A DNA stretch of 7,746 bases from CAZWAP01 sp964632005 (GTDB lineage Bacteria; Planctomycetota; Phycisphaerae; Sedimentisphaerales; Anaerobacaceae). The stretch covers positions 1 through 7,746 of the forward strand of contig CAZWAP010000074.1 in the NCBI GenBank assembly GCA_964632005.1. The letters are read 5' to 3'. The translations under genes and the position numbers were made by a program. The notes under the pieces are model-generated. The model saw only the letters and a program-made list of their open reading frames with translations, had not been told where the DNA came from and searched no databases. Shown here piece by piece: positions 1 to 6,393 of the stretch (the stretch's first letter is position 1; every line of letters starts with the position of its first letter).

Positions 1-1269
1 ATGGCAATGACGATAACGGAAAAGATATTGGCAAGGGCGGCGGGGAGGGAGAGGGTGCGGACGGGGGAGTTGGTGGATGCGTCGATTGACGTGGTGATGT
101 GCCACGACGTGACGACTCCTCCGGCGATCTCGATGCTGCTCGAAAAGGACATCGACAGGGTCTTCGACCCGGAAAAGATCGTCGTGACGCCGGACCATTT
201 TCAGCCGGCCAAGGACGTAAAAAGCGCCGAGTTGCTCAGGCGATTAGACGAGTGGGCGAGGCGGCACGGGATAAAACACTACTACAGGCTCGGCAGGGCC
301 GGCGTCTGTCACGCGCTGCTGCCGGAGCAGGGTCATATTCGGCCGGGCGAAGTGATCGTCGGGGGCGATTCACACACGTGCACTTACGGGGCGTTTGCGG
401 CCTTCAGCACCGGTATCGGCTCGACGGACCTGGCCGCGGCGATTGCGACGGGTAAGTTGTGGTTCAAGGTCCCGGCCTCGATCAAGTTCGTACTCAACGG
501 TTCGCTGGGCCCGGGCGTTTACAGCAAGGACGTTATCCTGGCGATAATTGCGCGGATCGGGACCGACGGGGCGCTTTACAAGGCGATGGAGTTCGTCGGG
601 CCGGCCCTGGGCGAGATGTCGATGGAAGCGCGGATGACGATAACGAATATGGCGATCGAGGCCGGCGCCAAGAACGGAATAATGCCCTTCGACGAGGTGA
701 CCAAGAGCTACCTCGACGAGCACCTCAAGGACAGGAAAGACTATACCGTTTTCGAGTCCGACGGCGATGCGGAATACGAGGCGGTTAACGAGATCGACTG
801 CTCGGCCATCGAGCCTATGGTGGCCCTGCCGCACCTGCCCAGCGGCGGCGTGCCGATAGGCCAGTGCGCCGGCAGAAAGATGGACCAGGCCTACATCGGC
901 AGCTGCACCAACGGACGGATCGAAGACTTGCGAATTGCCGCGAAGATACTGAAAGGTAAACAGGTCGCCATCCGCACTATTATCGTGCCGGCCACGCCGA
1001 CAGTCTGGAAGCAGGCCAAGGACGAGGGTCTGTTCGACGTGTTCTACGAGGCCGGCTGTGTGATCGCCGCGCCGACCTGCGGGGCGTGCCTGGGCGGCTT
1101 TATGGGCGTACTGGCCGAGAGCGAGAGGTGCATCAGCACGACCAACAGAAACTTCGTCGGCAGAATGGGGCACCCCAGGAGCGAAGTCTACTTAGCCAGC
1201 CCGGTGACAGCAGCAGCAAGCGCGATCGAGGGCAAATTGGCCGACCCAAGGAAATACCTGCAAGAATGA
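1..1269 (+). CDS. leuC: 3-isopropylmalate dehydratase large subunit (LeuC, short HacA-like type)
   Basis: Large subunit of isopropylmalate isomerase, which with LeuD converts 2-isopropylmalate to 3-isopropylmalate in cytosolic leucine synthesis. It belongs to the aconitase superfamily. The three expected [4Fe-4S] ligands are visible: Cys302 in GSCTNGR, and Cys360 and Cys363 in TCGACLGG. The substrate-site motif GGDSHTCTYGA lies at residues 121-131. At 422 aa it is the shorter form shared with archaeal-type LeuC/HacA, not the roughly 466-aa enterobacterial form, and the short LeuD downstream matches this. The frame opens at the first base of the window with MAM, so either ATG (position 1 or 7) could be the start and no ribosome site is visible. 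Homoaconitase or citramalate-pathway use cannot be excluded from sequence, but leuB nearby favours leucine. Confidence 0.95.
   Translation: MAMTITEKILARAAGRERVRTGELVDASIDVVMCHDVTTPPAISMLLEKDIDRVFDPEKIVVTPDHFQPAKDVKSAELLRRLDEWARRHGIKHYYRLGRAGVCHALLPEQGHIRPGEVIVGGDSHTCTYGAFAAFSTGIGSTDLAAAIATGKLWFKVPASIKFVLNGSLGPGVYSKDVILAIIARIGTDGALYKAMEFVGPALGEMSMEARMTITNMAIEAGAKNGIMPFDEVTKSYLDEHLKDRKDYTVFESDGDAEYEAVNEIDCSAIEPMVALPHLPSGGVPIGQCAGRKMDQAYIGSCTNGRIEDLRIAAKILKGKQVAIRTIIVPATPTVWKQAKDEGLFDVFYEAGCVIAAPTCGACLGGFMGVLAESERCISTTNRNFVGRMGHPRSEVYLASPVTAAASAIEGKLADPRKYLQE
35..67 (+). other. G-quadruplex-type G-tract cluster inside leuC
   Basis: Five runs of three or more G occur on the coding strand at 35-37, 42-45, 47-49, 53-55 and 63-67, with intervening loops of 4, 1, 3 and 7 nt. 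This fits the usual G3+N1-7 quadruplex pattern. It covers codons 12-23 of leuC and would be present in the mRNA just downstream of the start codon. Whether it folds, or is only the result of Gly/Arg/Glu codons in GC-rich DNA, cannot be told from sequence. Confidence 0.5.
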
Positions 1270-1350
1270 AAAAAGCAAACATCAAGATGAAAAGTGACAG
1301 AGCAAAACTCAAATTCTTGATTTGATCTTTGAGATTCCTATATCCGGGGC
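1270..1350. repeat. AT-rich palindromic spacer between leuC and leuD, dispersed-repeat-like
   Basis: The spacer is sharply more AT-rich than its flanks and is built from repeated CAAA, TCAAA and TTTGA words. It contains a perfect 6-bp stem with a 5-nt loop (TCAAAT at 1309-1314, ATTTGA at 1320-1325). An overlapping pair, CTCAAA (1308-1313) and TTTGAG (1328-1333), also fits, as does a more distant ATCAAGA/TCTTGAT-type match. No coding potential is seen. From memory, similar 'caaa...tttgat' spacers recur between genes in planctomycete genomes, so this is probably one copy of a dispersed non-coding element. The window alone cannot show copy number. It carries no U-rich tail of the intrinsic terminator kind, so transcription may read through into leuD. 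Confidence 0.5.
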
Positions 1351-1360
1351 GACATAGATC

Positions 1361-1367
1361 GAGGTGA
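1361..1367 (+). promoter_or_regulatory. Shine-Dalgarno of leuD, decides the start
   Basis: GAGGTGA is a good anti-SD match 5 nt before the ATG at 1373. An in-frame GTG at 1364 lies inside this motif and would have no ribosome site of its own, so the ATG at 1373 is the likely start. Confidence 0.75.
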
Positions 1368-1372
1368 AGCAG

Positions 1373-1876
1373 ATGGCCAAAGCGCACGTGTATAATCGAG
1401 ACCACATAAATACCGACGAAATCATACCAGCCAGGTACCTGAATACCGACGATGAGCAGGAGCTGGCCAGGCACTGCCTGGAGGACCTGGACAAACAGTT
1501 TGTCAAAAAGGTCCAGCCGGGCGATGTCATCGTGGCCGGCGAAGATTTTGGGTGCGGTTCATCGCGGGAACACGCGGTCTGGGCCATACGCGGGGCAGGC
1601 GTGCAGACGGTGATCGCAAAATCCTTCGCGCGGATATTCTATCGCAACGCGATAAACTGCGGATTCTACCTGATCGAATCAGCTCAAGCACCGGAGCACA
1701 TCAACGACGGCGACGAGGTCGAGATCGACTACGAGGCCGGCCTCATCAGGAACAGAACCACCAGCGCAGAAGTGCACTTTGAGCCGCTCCCGAACTTCGC
1801 GCTGGAGATCATCAAGGATGGTGGGCTGTTAAACCACATCACAAAGAAGCTCGGGCAGCCGGCCGGGGGACCGTAA
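1373..1876 (+). CDS. leuD: 3-isopropylmalate dehydratase small subunit (LeuD)
   Basis: Small subunit that completes the isopropylmalate isomerase active site with LeuC. The 167-aa protein shows the swivelling-domain signatures of the aconitase superfamily: NTDEIIPARYLN at residues 13-24 (the segment that contributes to substrate choice), GCGSSREHA at 60-68 and SFARIFYRNAINCG at 84-97. It is the short LeuD form, about 30 residues below the enterobacterial protein, as expected for a partner of the 422-aa LeuC. The start at 1373 is chosen from the GAGGTGA ribosome site; the GTG at 1364 would add only three residues. It follows leuC by 103 bp, and the two are probably co-transcribed. The last residues (QPAGGP) are a short low-complexity tail. 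Confidence 0.94.
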   Translation: MAKAHVYNRDHINTDEIIPARYLNTDDEQELARHCLEDLDKQFVKKVQPGDVIVAGEDFGCGSSREHAVWAIRGAGVQTVIAKSFARIFYRNAINCGFYLIESAQAPEHINDGDEVEIDYEAGLIRNRTTSAEVHFEPLPNFALEIIKDGGLLNHITKKLGQPAGGP

Positions 1877-1912
1877 GCTCGCAGAATGGTATGAAAATAG
1901 GGCGGTGGAACT

Positions 1913-1925
1913 GTATAATCTGCGC
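1913..1925 (+). promoter_or_regulatory. Candidate -10 element upstream of leuB
   Basis: A consensus TATAAT lies at 1914-1919 in the leuD-leuB gap, within GTATAATCTGCGC. No TTGACA-like -35 is visible at 15-19 bp spacing, and the upstream TG is one base too close for a canonical extended -10. Support comes from its position before a gene and from 12 of 13 bases shared with the element at 6328-6340. If used, leuB would have its own transcript starting near 1926. Confidence 0.4.
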
Positions 1926-2030
1926 AGAAGATGTTGGCCTGCAGCCCTGGCGGCGACGTCGGCGCGGCGGCAGGGGCGGTCATAGCAGGCTCAACGACGA
2001 CAGGCAACCACGCAGTAAGGAGAACCAAGT
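1926..2030 (+). promoter_or_regulatory. GC-rich leader of leuB with possible stem and ribosome site
   Basis: The stretch holds a GC-rich foldable segment. CCCTG at 1945-1949 can pair with CAGGG at 1971-1975, and CCTGC at 1938-1942 can instead pair with GCAGG at 1970-1974, so two stems compete. A strong AAGGAG ribosome site at 2017-2022 precedes the GTG start by 8 nt. There is no run of Leu codons of the attenuator-peptide kind and no recognised riboswitch. A regulatory role is only a possibility. Confidence 0.35.
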
Positions 2031-3110
2031 GTGTACAGGATTGCGGTGATACCAGGCGACGGGACGGGGCCGGAAGTTACGGCCGAGGCGGTGAAGGTAT
2101 TAAAAACTGCGGCAGACAAGTTCGCTTTCAAGGTCGAACTGACCGAGTTCGATTTCGGCGGCGAGAGATACAAGCGGACCGGCGAGACCCTGCCGGACAG
2201 CGCCATCGAGGAGCTTCGTGGGTTCGACGCGATTCTCCTCGGCGCGATCGGGCATCCGGACGTGGCGCCGGGTATCCTGGAGAAGGGGATACTCCTGAAG
2301 GCACGGTTCGCGCTGGACCAGTATATCAACCTTCGCCCGGTCAAGCTGTATCCCGGGGTCCAGACCCCGATCAAAGACAAGGGCCCGGACGACATCGACT
2401 TCGTCGTCGTCCGCGAGAACACGGGCGATCTGTACACCGGGACGGGGGGCTTTACGATGAAAGGTACGCCGTACGAGGTGGCGGTGCAGTCGGCGGTATA
2501 CAACCGATTCCAGGTGGACCGCTGCCTCAGATATGCCTTCGAGTATGCCCGCAAGTACGGCAAGAAGGCCCGTGGCAAGGGCGAAAAGAACACGCTGGCG
2601 CTCTGCGGCAAGACGAACGTGCTGACCTATATCTACGACCTGTGGGAGCGTGCCTTCTGCGAGATGGGCGATGCCGAGTACCCCGACATCGAGCGCGAGT
2701 ATTACCACGTGGATGCGACGTGTATGTGGTTCGTGAAAAACCCGGAGTGGTTCGATGTAATAGTCACCGGCAATATGTTTGGAGATATCATCACCGACTT
2801 AGGCGCGATGATCCAGGGTGGTATGGGCATCGCGGCCGGCGGAAATATCAACCCCGAAGGGGTCAGTATGTTCGAGCCCATAGGGGGAAGCGCGCCGAAA
2901 TATACCGGCAAAGGGGTTATCAATCCCCTGGCGGCTATATGTGCGGCGCAGATGATGCTCGAGACCCTCGGCGAAGACGAAGCCGCACAGAGAATCGAAC
3001 AGGCCGTTATGTTCGTCACGGCCAACAAGCTCAAGTCGCTCCAGGCCGGGAAAATGGGGTATTCGACCAGCGAAGTGGGCGACTTAGTCGCGCAGAAAGT
3101 TGCAGAATAA
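2031..3110 (+). CDS. leuB: 3-isopropylmalate dehydrogenase (LeuB)
   Basis: Oxidatively decarboxylates 3-isopropylmalate to 4-methyl-2-oxopentanoate with NAD+, the step before the final transamination to leucine. The 359-aa protein has the whole beta-decarboxylating dehydrogenase layout: GDGTGPEV at residues 9-16, Arg92 and Arg102 in the KARFALDQYINLRP segment, Arg128 in VVRENTGDLYTG with Tyr135, Lys194 and Asp228 as catalytic residues, and the metal aspartates Asp252 and Asp256 in FGDIITDLG. GGNINPEG and EPIGGSAPKYTG (282-293) form the cofactor region. The segment after Arg128 (TGTGG, then GTPYEVA) resembles actinobacterial LeuB more than isocitrate or tartrate dehydrogenase. The start is GTG at 2031, set by AAGGAG and by the family N-terminus YRIAVIPGDG. 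Related 2-oxoacid pathways (citramalate, homoisocitrate) are less likely alternatives. Confidence 0.93.
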   Translation: MYRIAVIPGDGTGPEVTAEAVKVLKTAADKFAFKVELTEFDFGGERYKRTGETLPDSAIEELRGFDAILLGAIGHPDVAPGILEKGILLKARFALDQYINLRPVKLYPGVQTPIKDKGPDDIDFVVVRENTGDLYTGTGGFTMKGTPYEVAVQSAVYNRFQVDRCLRYAFEYARKYGKKARGKGEKNTLALCGKTNVLTYIYDLWERAFCEMGDAEYPDIEREYYHVDATCMWFVKNPEWFDVIVTGNMFGDIITDLGAMIQGGMGIAAGGNINPEGVSMFEPIGGSAPKYTGKGVINPLAAICAAQMMLETLGEDEAAQRIEQAVMFVTANKLKSLQAGKMGYSTSEVGDLVAQKVAE

Positions 3111-3123
3111 GCAGAACAGATCA

Positions 3124-3151
3124 GCTGCGGTCGAGGCGGAAAAGCCGCAGC
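3124..3151 (+). terminator. Terminator-like hairpin after leuB
   Basis: Thirteen bases past the leuB stop, GCTGCGG (3124-3130) pairs perfectly with CCGCAGC (3145-3151) around a 14-nt loop. A shorter alternative stem, GCGG (3136-3139) with CCGC (3145-3148), uses the same 3' arm with loop AAAAG. There is no U-tract after it, so it may be a factor-dependent terminator, a 3'-end stabilising stem, or the edge of the adjacent repeat. Confidence 0.4.
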
Positions 3152-3280
3152 ACGAAATTCGCAACTCGAAACAAATACAAATGGCCGGAGCCCACAAGCC
3201 CCAGACAAGGCCAGCGAAGACTTGAGCATTTGGCGTGTGTTTTTTGATATTGTTTAGGATCTCGATATTCGGATTTTCAG
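3152..3280. repeat. Imperfect inverted-repeat element between leuB and the GTPase gene
   Basis: Two AT-rich arms flank a GC-richer centre and pair in correctly nested order: CGAA (3154-3157) with TTCG (3268-3271), AAACAA (3169-3174) with TTGTTT (3250-3255), and CAAATG (3178-3183) with CATTTG (3227-3232). Similar bases between the blocks make the arms imperfect complements over roughly 30 nt each. No coding capacity is seen. Words such as 'gatattcgg' and 'ttgatattgtttaggat' match, from memory, a hairpin-type dispersed repeat common in planctomycete genomes. This copy looks decayed in the middle. It may be a non-autonomous mobile remnant or a structural intergenic element. Copy number elsewhere is unknown. 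Confidence 0.5.
3244..3271 (+). promoter_or_regulatory. Possible promoter in the right arm of the repeat
   Basis: TTGATA at 3244-3249 matches the -35 consensus at five of six bases and is followed at 16 bp by a weak TATTCG -10 (3266-3271). Initiation would fall near 3278, leaving a leader of about 15 nt before the GTPase ATG at 3293. AT-rich DNA makes chance matches likely. Confidence 0.25.
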
Positions 3281-3292
3281 ACTATTGGGCAG

Positions 3293-4276
3293 ATGCCTGC
3301 GAACCTGACACCAGAATATTTCAAGGCCGAACAGTGGTACAGGACCGCCGCGACCAACGAGGAAAAAATACTGGCGCTTGAGCGGATGTTGGCGGTGATG
3401 CCCAAGCACAAGGGCACCGATCATCTCAAGGCGGATCTTCGCAGGAAACTCAGCAAACTCAAGGAAGCCAGCGCACAAAAAAAACGCGGCAGCCAGACGG
3501 ATATCTTCCACGTTCCGCGCAGCGGCGCAGGCCAGGTAGTCCTTCTCGGCACGCCGAACAGCGGCAAAAGCTCCATAGTCGGCACGCTGACCAACGCCAA
3601 GGTGAATATCGCCGAGTTTCCCTTTGCCACCTCGGCCCCTGTGCCCGGGATGGCCAGATATGAAGACGTGCCGATCCAGTTGGTTGATATGCCCCCCATC
3701 ACGGCCGACTACGTCGCGCCGGGACAGGTGGGGACGTATCGCAACTGCGACCTCATCGGCCTCGTGATAGACCTCAGCGGGGACGTGGTCGAGCAGATGG
3801 ACGTCTGCCTGAATTTTCTCGAATCGAGGAGCCTGCTGATCGACGAGCAGACGCCTGCCTTTGATGAGCACGGCAACGCCATAGGCAAGAAGGCCTTCTG
3901 TATTTGCGCCAAGTCGGACAGTGCACCGGCCGGTGCGATTGAGACGCTCAGGAAATCCTGCCCGCGCCCGTTTGAGCTTGTGGAGGTCTCGGCCTATACC
4001 GGCGCGGGGATGGATAAGCTGAGGCGAAAGTTCTTTGAGCTGCTCGAGATAATACGCGTTTATGCCAAACCACCAGGCAAACCGGCGGATATGACCGAGC
4101 CTTTCACTCTGCCTGCCGGCTCGACCGTTATGGACCTGGCGCGGGCGGTCCACCGGCAGCTGGCCGAGAAACTCAGGTTCGCCAGAATATGGGGCACCGG
4201 CGTCTATGACGGGCAGAACGCCCAGAGAACCCACGTGCTCAACGACAAGGACGTTGTCGAGTTGCATTTCTCCTGA
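3293..4276 (+). CDS. DRG/Obg-type GTPase with C-terminal TGS domain
   Basis: Cytosolic TRAFAC-class GTPase related to DRG and Obg proteins, which bind ribosomes; the exact role of this bacterial branch is not settled. The 327 aa divide into a helical, charged N-terminus (1-66), a G domain (about 79-250) and a TGS domain (about 252-327). G1 is GTPNSGKSS at 86-94 with Lys92; the Obg-like switch is FPFATSAPVPG at 109-119 with Thr113 as the likely G2; G5 is Ser233-Ala234. G3 reads DMPP (132-135) where DRG and Obg have DxPG. G4 reads AKSD (206-209) instead of NKxD, so guanine recognition may be altered. The N-terminus MPANLTPEY followed by PKHKGTDHL is, from memory, conserved in this family and supports the ATG at 3293, although the ribosome site is weak (TTGGGCAG). 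It lies 182 bp after leuB and is probably a separate unit. Confidence 0.85.
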   Translation: MPANLTPEYFKAEQWYRTAATNEEKILALERMLAVMPKHKGTDHLKADLRRKLSKLKEASAQKKRGSQTDIFHVPRSGAGQVVLLGTPNSGKSSIVGTLTNAKVNIAEFPFATSAPVPGMARYEDVPIQLVDMPPITADYVAPGQVGTYRNCDLIGLVIDLSGDVVEQMDVCLNFLESRSLLIDEQTPAFDEHGNAIGKKAFCICAKSDSAPAGAIETLRKSCPRPFELVEVSAYTGAGMDKLRRKFFELLEIIRVYAKPPGKPADMTEPFTLPAGSTVMDLARAVHRQLAEKLRFARIWGTGVYDGQNAQRTHVLNDKDVVELHFS

Positions 4277-4290
4277 GAGCCCCGTACAAT
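4262..4290 (+). promoter_or_regulatory. Promoter of the arabinofuranosidase gene
   Basis: TTGCAT at 4262-4267 and TACAAT at 4285-4290 are separated by exactly 17 bp. The -35 lies inside the last codons of the GTPase gene. The -10 has the flanks GTACAATCCGC, resembling the elements at 1913 and 6328. A start near 4297 would give a leader of about 50 nt with AAGGA at 4338-4342, 6 nt before the ATG. Confidence 0.5.
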
Positions 4291-4348
4291 CCGCTGGGGA
4301 TACGGCGTCCCGGCACAGGGATCGCGCGTTTTTATGTAAGGAATAGCG

Positions 4349-6301
4349 ATGGAAACTGGGCGAGTAGTCACGTTGGCCGCGGTAGTCGGGATATGGAGCG
4401 CCTTTGGTCTCGAAGGATACGGGGCTGGCCCCTCGGCGAGTACGGCTAAGGCGGCCCTACTGGAAAAAACCGGGGATTATCCCACCGGGGCGGTAGCGGA
4501 TCAACCGGTCAAGGTCGATGTGAGCAAGACCAGGGAGCCGATCTCGAAGTACATCTACGGGCAGTTTATCGAGCACCTCGGTCGGTGCATCTACGGCGGG
4601 ATATGGGCGGAGATGTTAGAAGACCGCAAGTTCTATTACGCTGTGGGCGGCGGCAAGTCACCGTGGGAAGCCACCGGCAACGGCGGCGTGGTGATGGTCA
4701 GGGAGGATTCCTTCGTGGGCGAGCAAACGCCTCGGATACCCCCCGGGTCCGGCATCCGGCAAGCGACGCTGGGCCTGATCAAGGCCAAACGTTACGCCGG
4801 GTATATCTGGCTCAAGCCGCTCGGTGACAGCACCACGCTGGAGGTCTCGTTGCAATGGGGAGACGGGCCGGGGCAGATCGATCGGAGGACCGTTACGAGC
4901 CGAACGAAGCAGTACGGCAAGTGCCGGTTTGAGTTTACAAGCGGCGGTAATACCGACGAGGGTATCTTCGAGACCAAAGTGACCGGCGGGTCCTCGGCCC
5001 TGGTCGGTACGGTCTCACTGATGCCCGCAGACAACGTACAGGGTATGCGAGCCGATACGCTCAGGTTGCTCAAAGAACTTAATGCCCCGATCTATCGCTG
5101 GCCGGGCGGCAACTTCGTCAGTGGATATGACTGGCAGGATGGCGTCGGCCCGCGGGACAGGCGGCCACCGCGACGCAACCTGGCCTGGAATTCGCTCGAG
5201 TCGAACGACTTCGGCATCGACGAATTTATGACCTTCTGCAGGCTGGTCGGGGCAGAGCCTCTTATCGTCGTCAACAGCGGCTTTGGCGATGCGCACTCAG
5301 CCGCACAGCAGATCGAGTACGTCAACGGTTCGCCAGATACGCCGATGGGGAAGTGGCGGGCAGCCAACGGCCGGCCCGAACCATACAACGTCAAATGGTG
5401 GGGCATAGGTAACGAGATGTACGGCAGGTGGCAATTAGGGCATATGTCACTGGACCACTATGCCATCAAGCACAACCTCTTCGCCAGGGCGCTCAGAAGG
5501 GTCGATCCTTCCGTGAAGTTGATTGCCGTCGGCAATGCCGGGCCGTGGTCTGAGGGAATGCTCAAGAACTGCGCCGGGTATATGGACCTAATCAGCGAAC
5601 ATTTCTACTGCAAGCAGAAAGAGCCGCTCCTTGCGCATTGCCGCCAGATAGCCGAGGCCGTCCGCGCCAAGGTCGCCGCGCACCGAGACTATCGAAAGCG
5701 CCTGCCGAGTCTCCGGGGCAAGGACATTGACATTGCCATAGACGAGTGGAATTACTGGTACGGCCCTCCAGTCTACGGCGAATTTGCCACCCGGTATTAC
5801 CTCAAGGATGCCCTGGGGGTGGCTGCCGGCCTGCACGAGATGATCCGCAACAGCGACATCGTCTTTATGGCTAACTATGCCCAGACGGTTAATGTCCTCG
5901 GGGCAATCAAGACCACCAAGACCGCCGCAGCGTTCGAGACCACCGGGCTGGTGCTGAAGATGTACCGCAATTACTTCGGGCAGGTCCCGGTTGAGGTGAC
6001 CGGGGTCGAGCAGCCGCTGGACGTAGCTGCGGCGCTCACCGGGGACGGCAGGGGCCTGATAATTGCCGTTGTGAACCCGACTCACAAGGAACTTACCCTT
6101 CCACTGGAAGTCAAGGGGGCCCGGCTGACAACCGGCGGCGGACGGAGATGGCATATCGACGAGGCCGACCCGATGGCACACAACGAGCCGGGCAAAGACC
6201 CGGGCGTCAAGATCGTGGAGACGAACTTCTGCGACGGGATGGTCAACGTCCTGGAGATACCTGCCCTGAGCGTGAGCATCTACGAGCTGCGGCTGGAATA
6301 A
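4349..6301 (+). CDS. GH51 alpha-L-arabinofuranosidase, probably exported
   Basis: Retaining glycoside hydrolase that removes terminal alpha-L-arabinofuranose from arabinan, arabinoxylan or related side chains. The 650-aa protein carries GH51 hallmarks: GQFIEHLGRCIYGGIW at residues 71-86, YRWPGGNFVSGYDW at 249-262, the acid/base Glu356 in WWGIGNEMYG and the nucleophile Glu466 in IAIDEWNYW. Residues about 100-228 look like a beta-rich insert of the CBM4-like kind before the barrel resumes, and about 540-650 form the C-terminal beta-sandwich ending in LSVSIYELRLE. The N-terminus has Arg5, then a hydrophobic stretch (6-20) and a small-residue region near 24-31, a plausible but weak Sec signal with a linker to about residue 52. 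AAGGA 6 nt upstream supports the ATG at 4349. It has its own likely promoter. No other carbohydrate gene is next to it, so the natural substrate is unknown. Confidence 0.9.
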   Translation: METGRVVTLAAVVGIWSAFGLEGYGAGPSASTAKAALLEKTGDYPTGAVADQPVKVDVSKTREPISKYIYGQFIEHLGRCIYGGIWAEMLEDRKFYYAVGGGKSPWEATGNGGVVMVREDSFVGEQTPRIPPGSGIRQATLGLIKAKRYAGYIWLKPLGDSTTLEVSLQWGDGPGQIDRRTVTSRTKQYGKCRFEFTSGGNTDEGIFETKVTGGSSALVGTVSLMPADNVQGMRADTLRLLKELNAPIYRWPGGNFVSGYDWQDGVGPRDRRPPRRNLAWNSLESNDFGIDEFMTFCRLVGAEPLIVVNSGFGDAHSAAQQIEYVNGSPDTPMGKWRAANGRPEPYNVKWWGIGNEMYGRWQLGHMSLDHYAIKHNLFARALRRVDPSVKLIAVGNAGPWSEGMLKNCAGYMDLISEHFYCKQKEPLLAHCRQIAEAVRAKVAAHRDYRKRLPSLRGKDIDIAIDEWNYWYGPPVYGEFATRYYLKDALGVAAGLHEMIRNSDIVFMANYAQTVNVLGAIKTTKTAAAFETTGLVLKMYRNYFGQVPVEVTGVEQPLDVAAALTGDGRGLIIAVVNPTHKELTLPLEVKGARLTTGGGRRWHIDEADPMAHNEPGKDPGVKIVETNFCDGMVNVLEIPALSVSIYELRLE

Positions 6302-6305
6302 GCGG

Positions 6306-6334
6306 TTGTTTGGGGGCCGCCCGGACGGTATAAT
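6306..6334 (+). promoter_or_regulatory. Promoter of the small Cys-rich gene
   Basis: TTGTTT (6306-6311) and a perfect TATAAT (6329-6334) are 17 bp apart, beginning 5 bp past the arabinofuranosidase stop. The -10 sits in GTATAATCGGCGC. Transcription would begin near 6341, with a leader of about 50 nt. Confidence 0.6.
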
Positions 6335-6377
6335 CGGCGCGATAGTACAGGAAAACCGAGCGATTGCGACTTGCCTC

Positions 6378-6385
6378 AAGGAGGT
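6378..6385 (+). promoter_or_regulatory. Perfect Shine-Dalgarno of the small gene
   Basis: AAGGAGGT, a full-length anti-SD match, lies 8 nt before the ATG at 6394. It is the strongest ribosome site in the window and argues that the 64-codon frame is truly translated. Confidence 0.8.
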
Positions 6386-6393
6386 AGCCGAAG

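Noticed and set aside
370..1173. 267-codon open frame on the - strand inside leuC
   Set aside because: It is antisense to the well-supported leuC, has no family resemblance and a composition rich in Arg, His, Gly and Ala, typical of a shadow frame in GC-rich coding DNA.
1390..1397. GTATAATC inside the start of leuD
   Set aside because: It encodes Val-Tyr-Asn-Arg of LeuD, has no -35 at the right spacing and lies after the start codon.
1898..1912. T-box-like AGGGCGGTGGAAC before leuB
   Set aside because: Only a partial match to the AGGGTGGNACCGCG core; no specifier stem or terminator/antiterminator pair is present.
1931..3247. 438-codon + strand frame starting in the leuD-leuB gap
   Set aside because: It runs through leuB in another frame, is extremely Arg/Gly-rich and lacks a ribosome site. 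The first 33 codons do not form a closed leader peptide.
3254..4267. 337-codon - strand frame opposite the GTPase gene
   Set aside because: It is a shadow of the GTPase gene, whose G1 motif and TGS domain are clear; the antisense product shows no domain.
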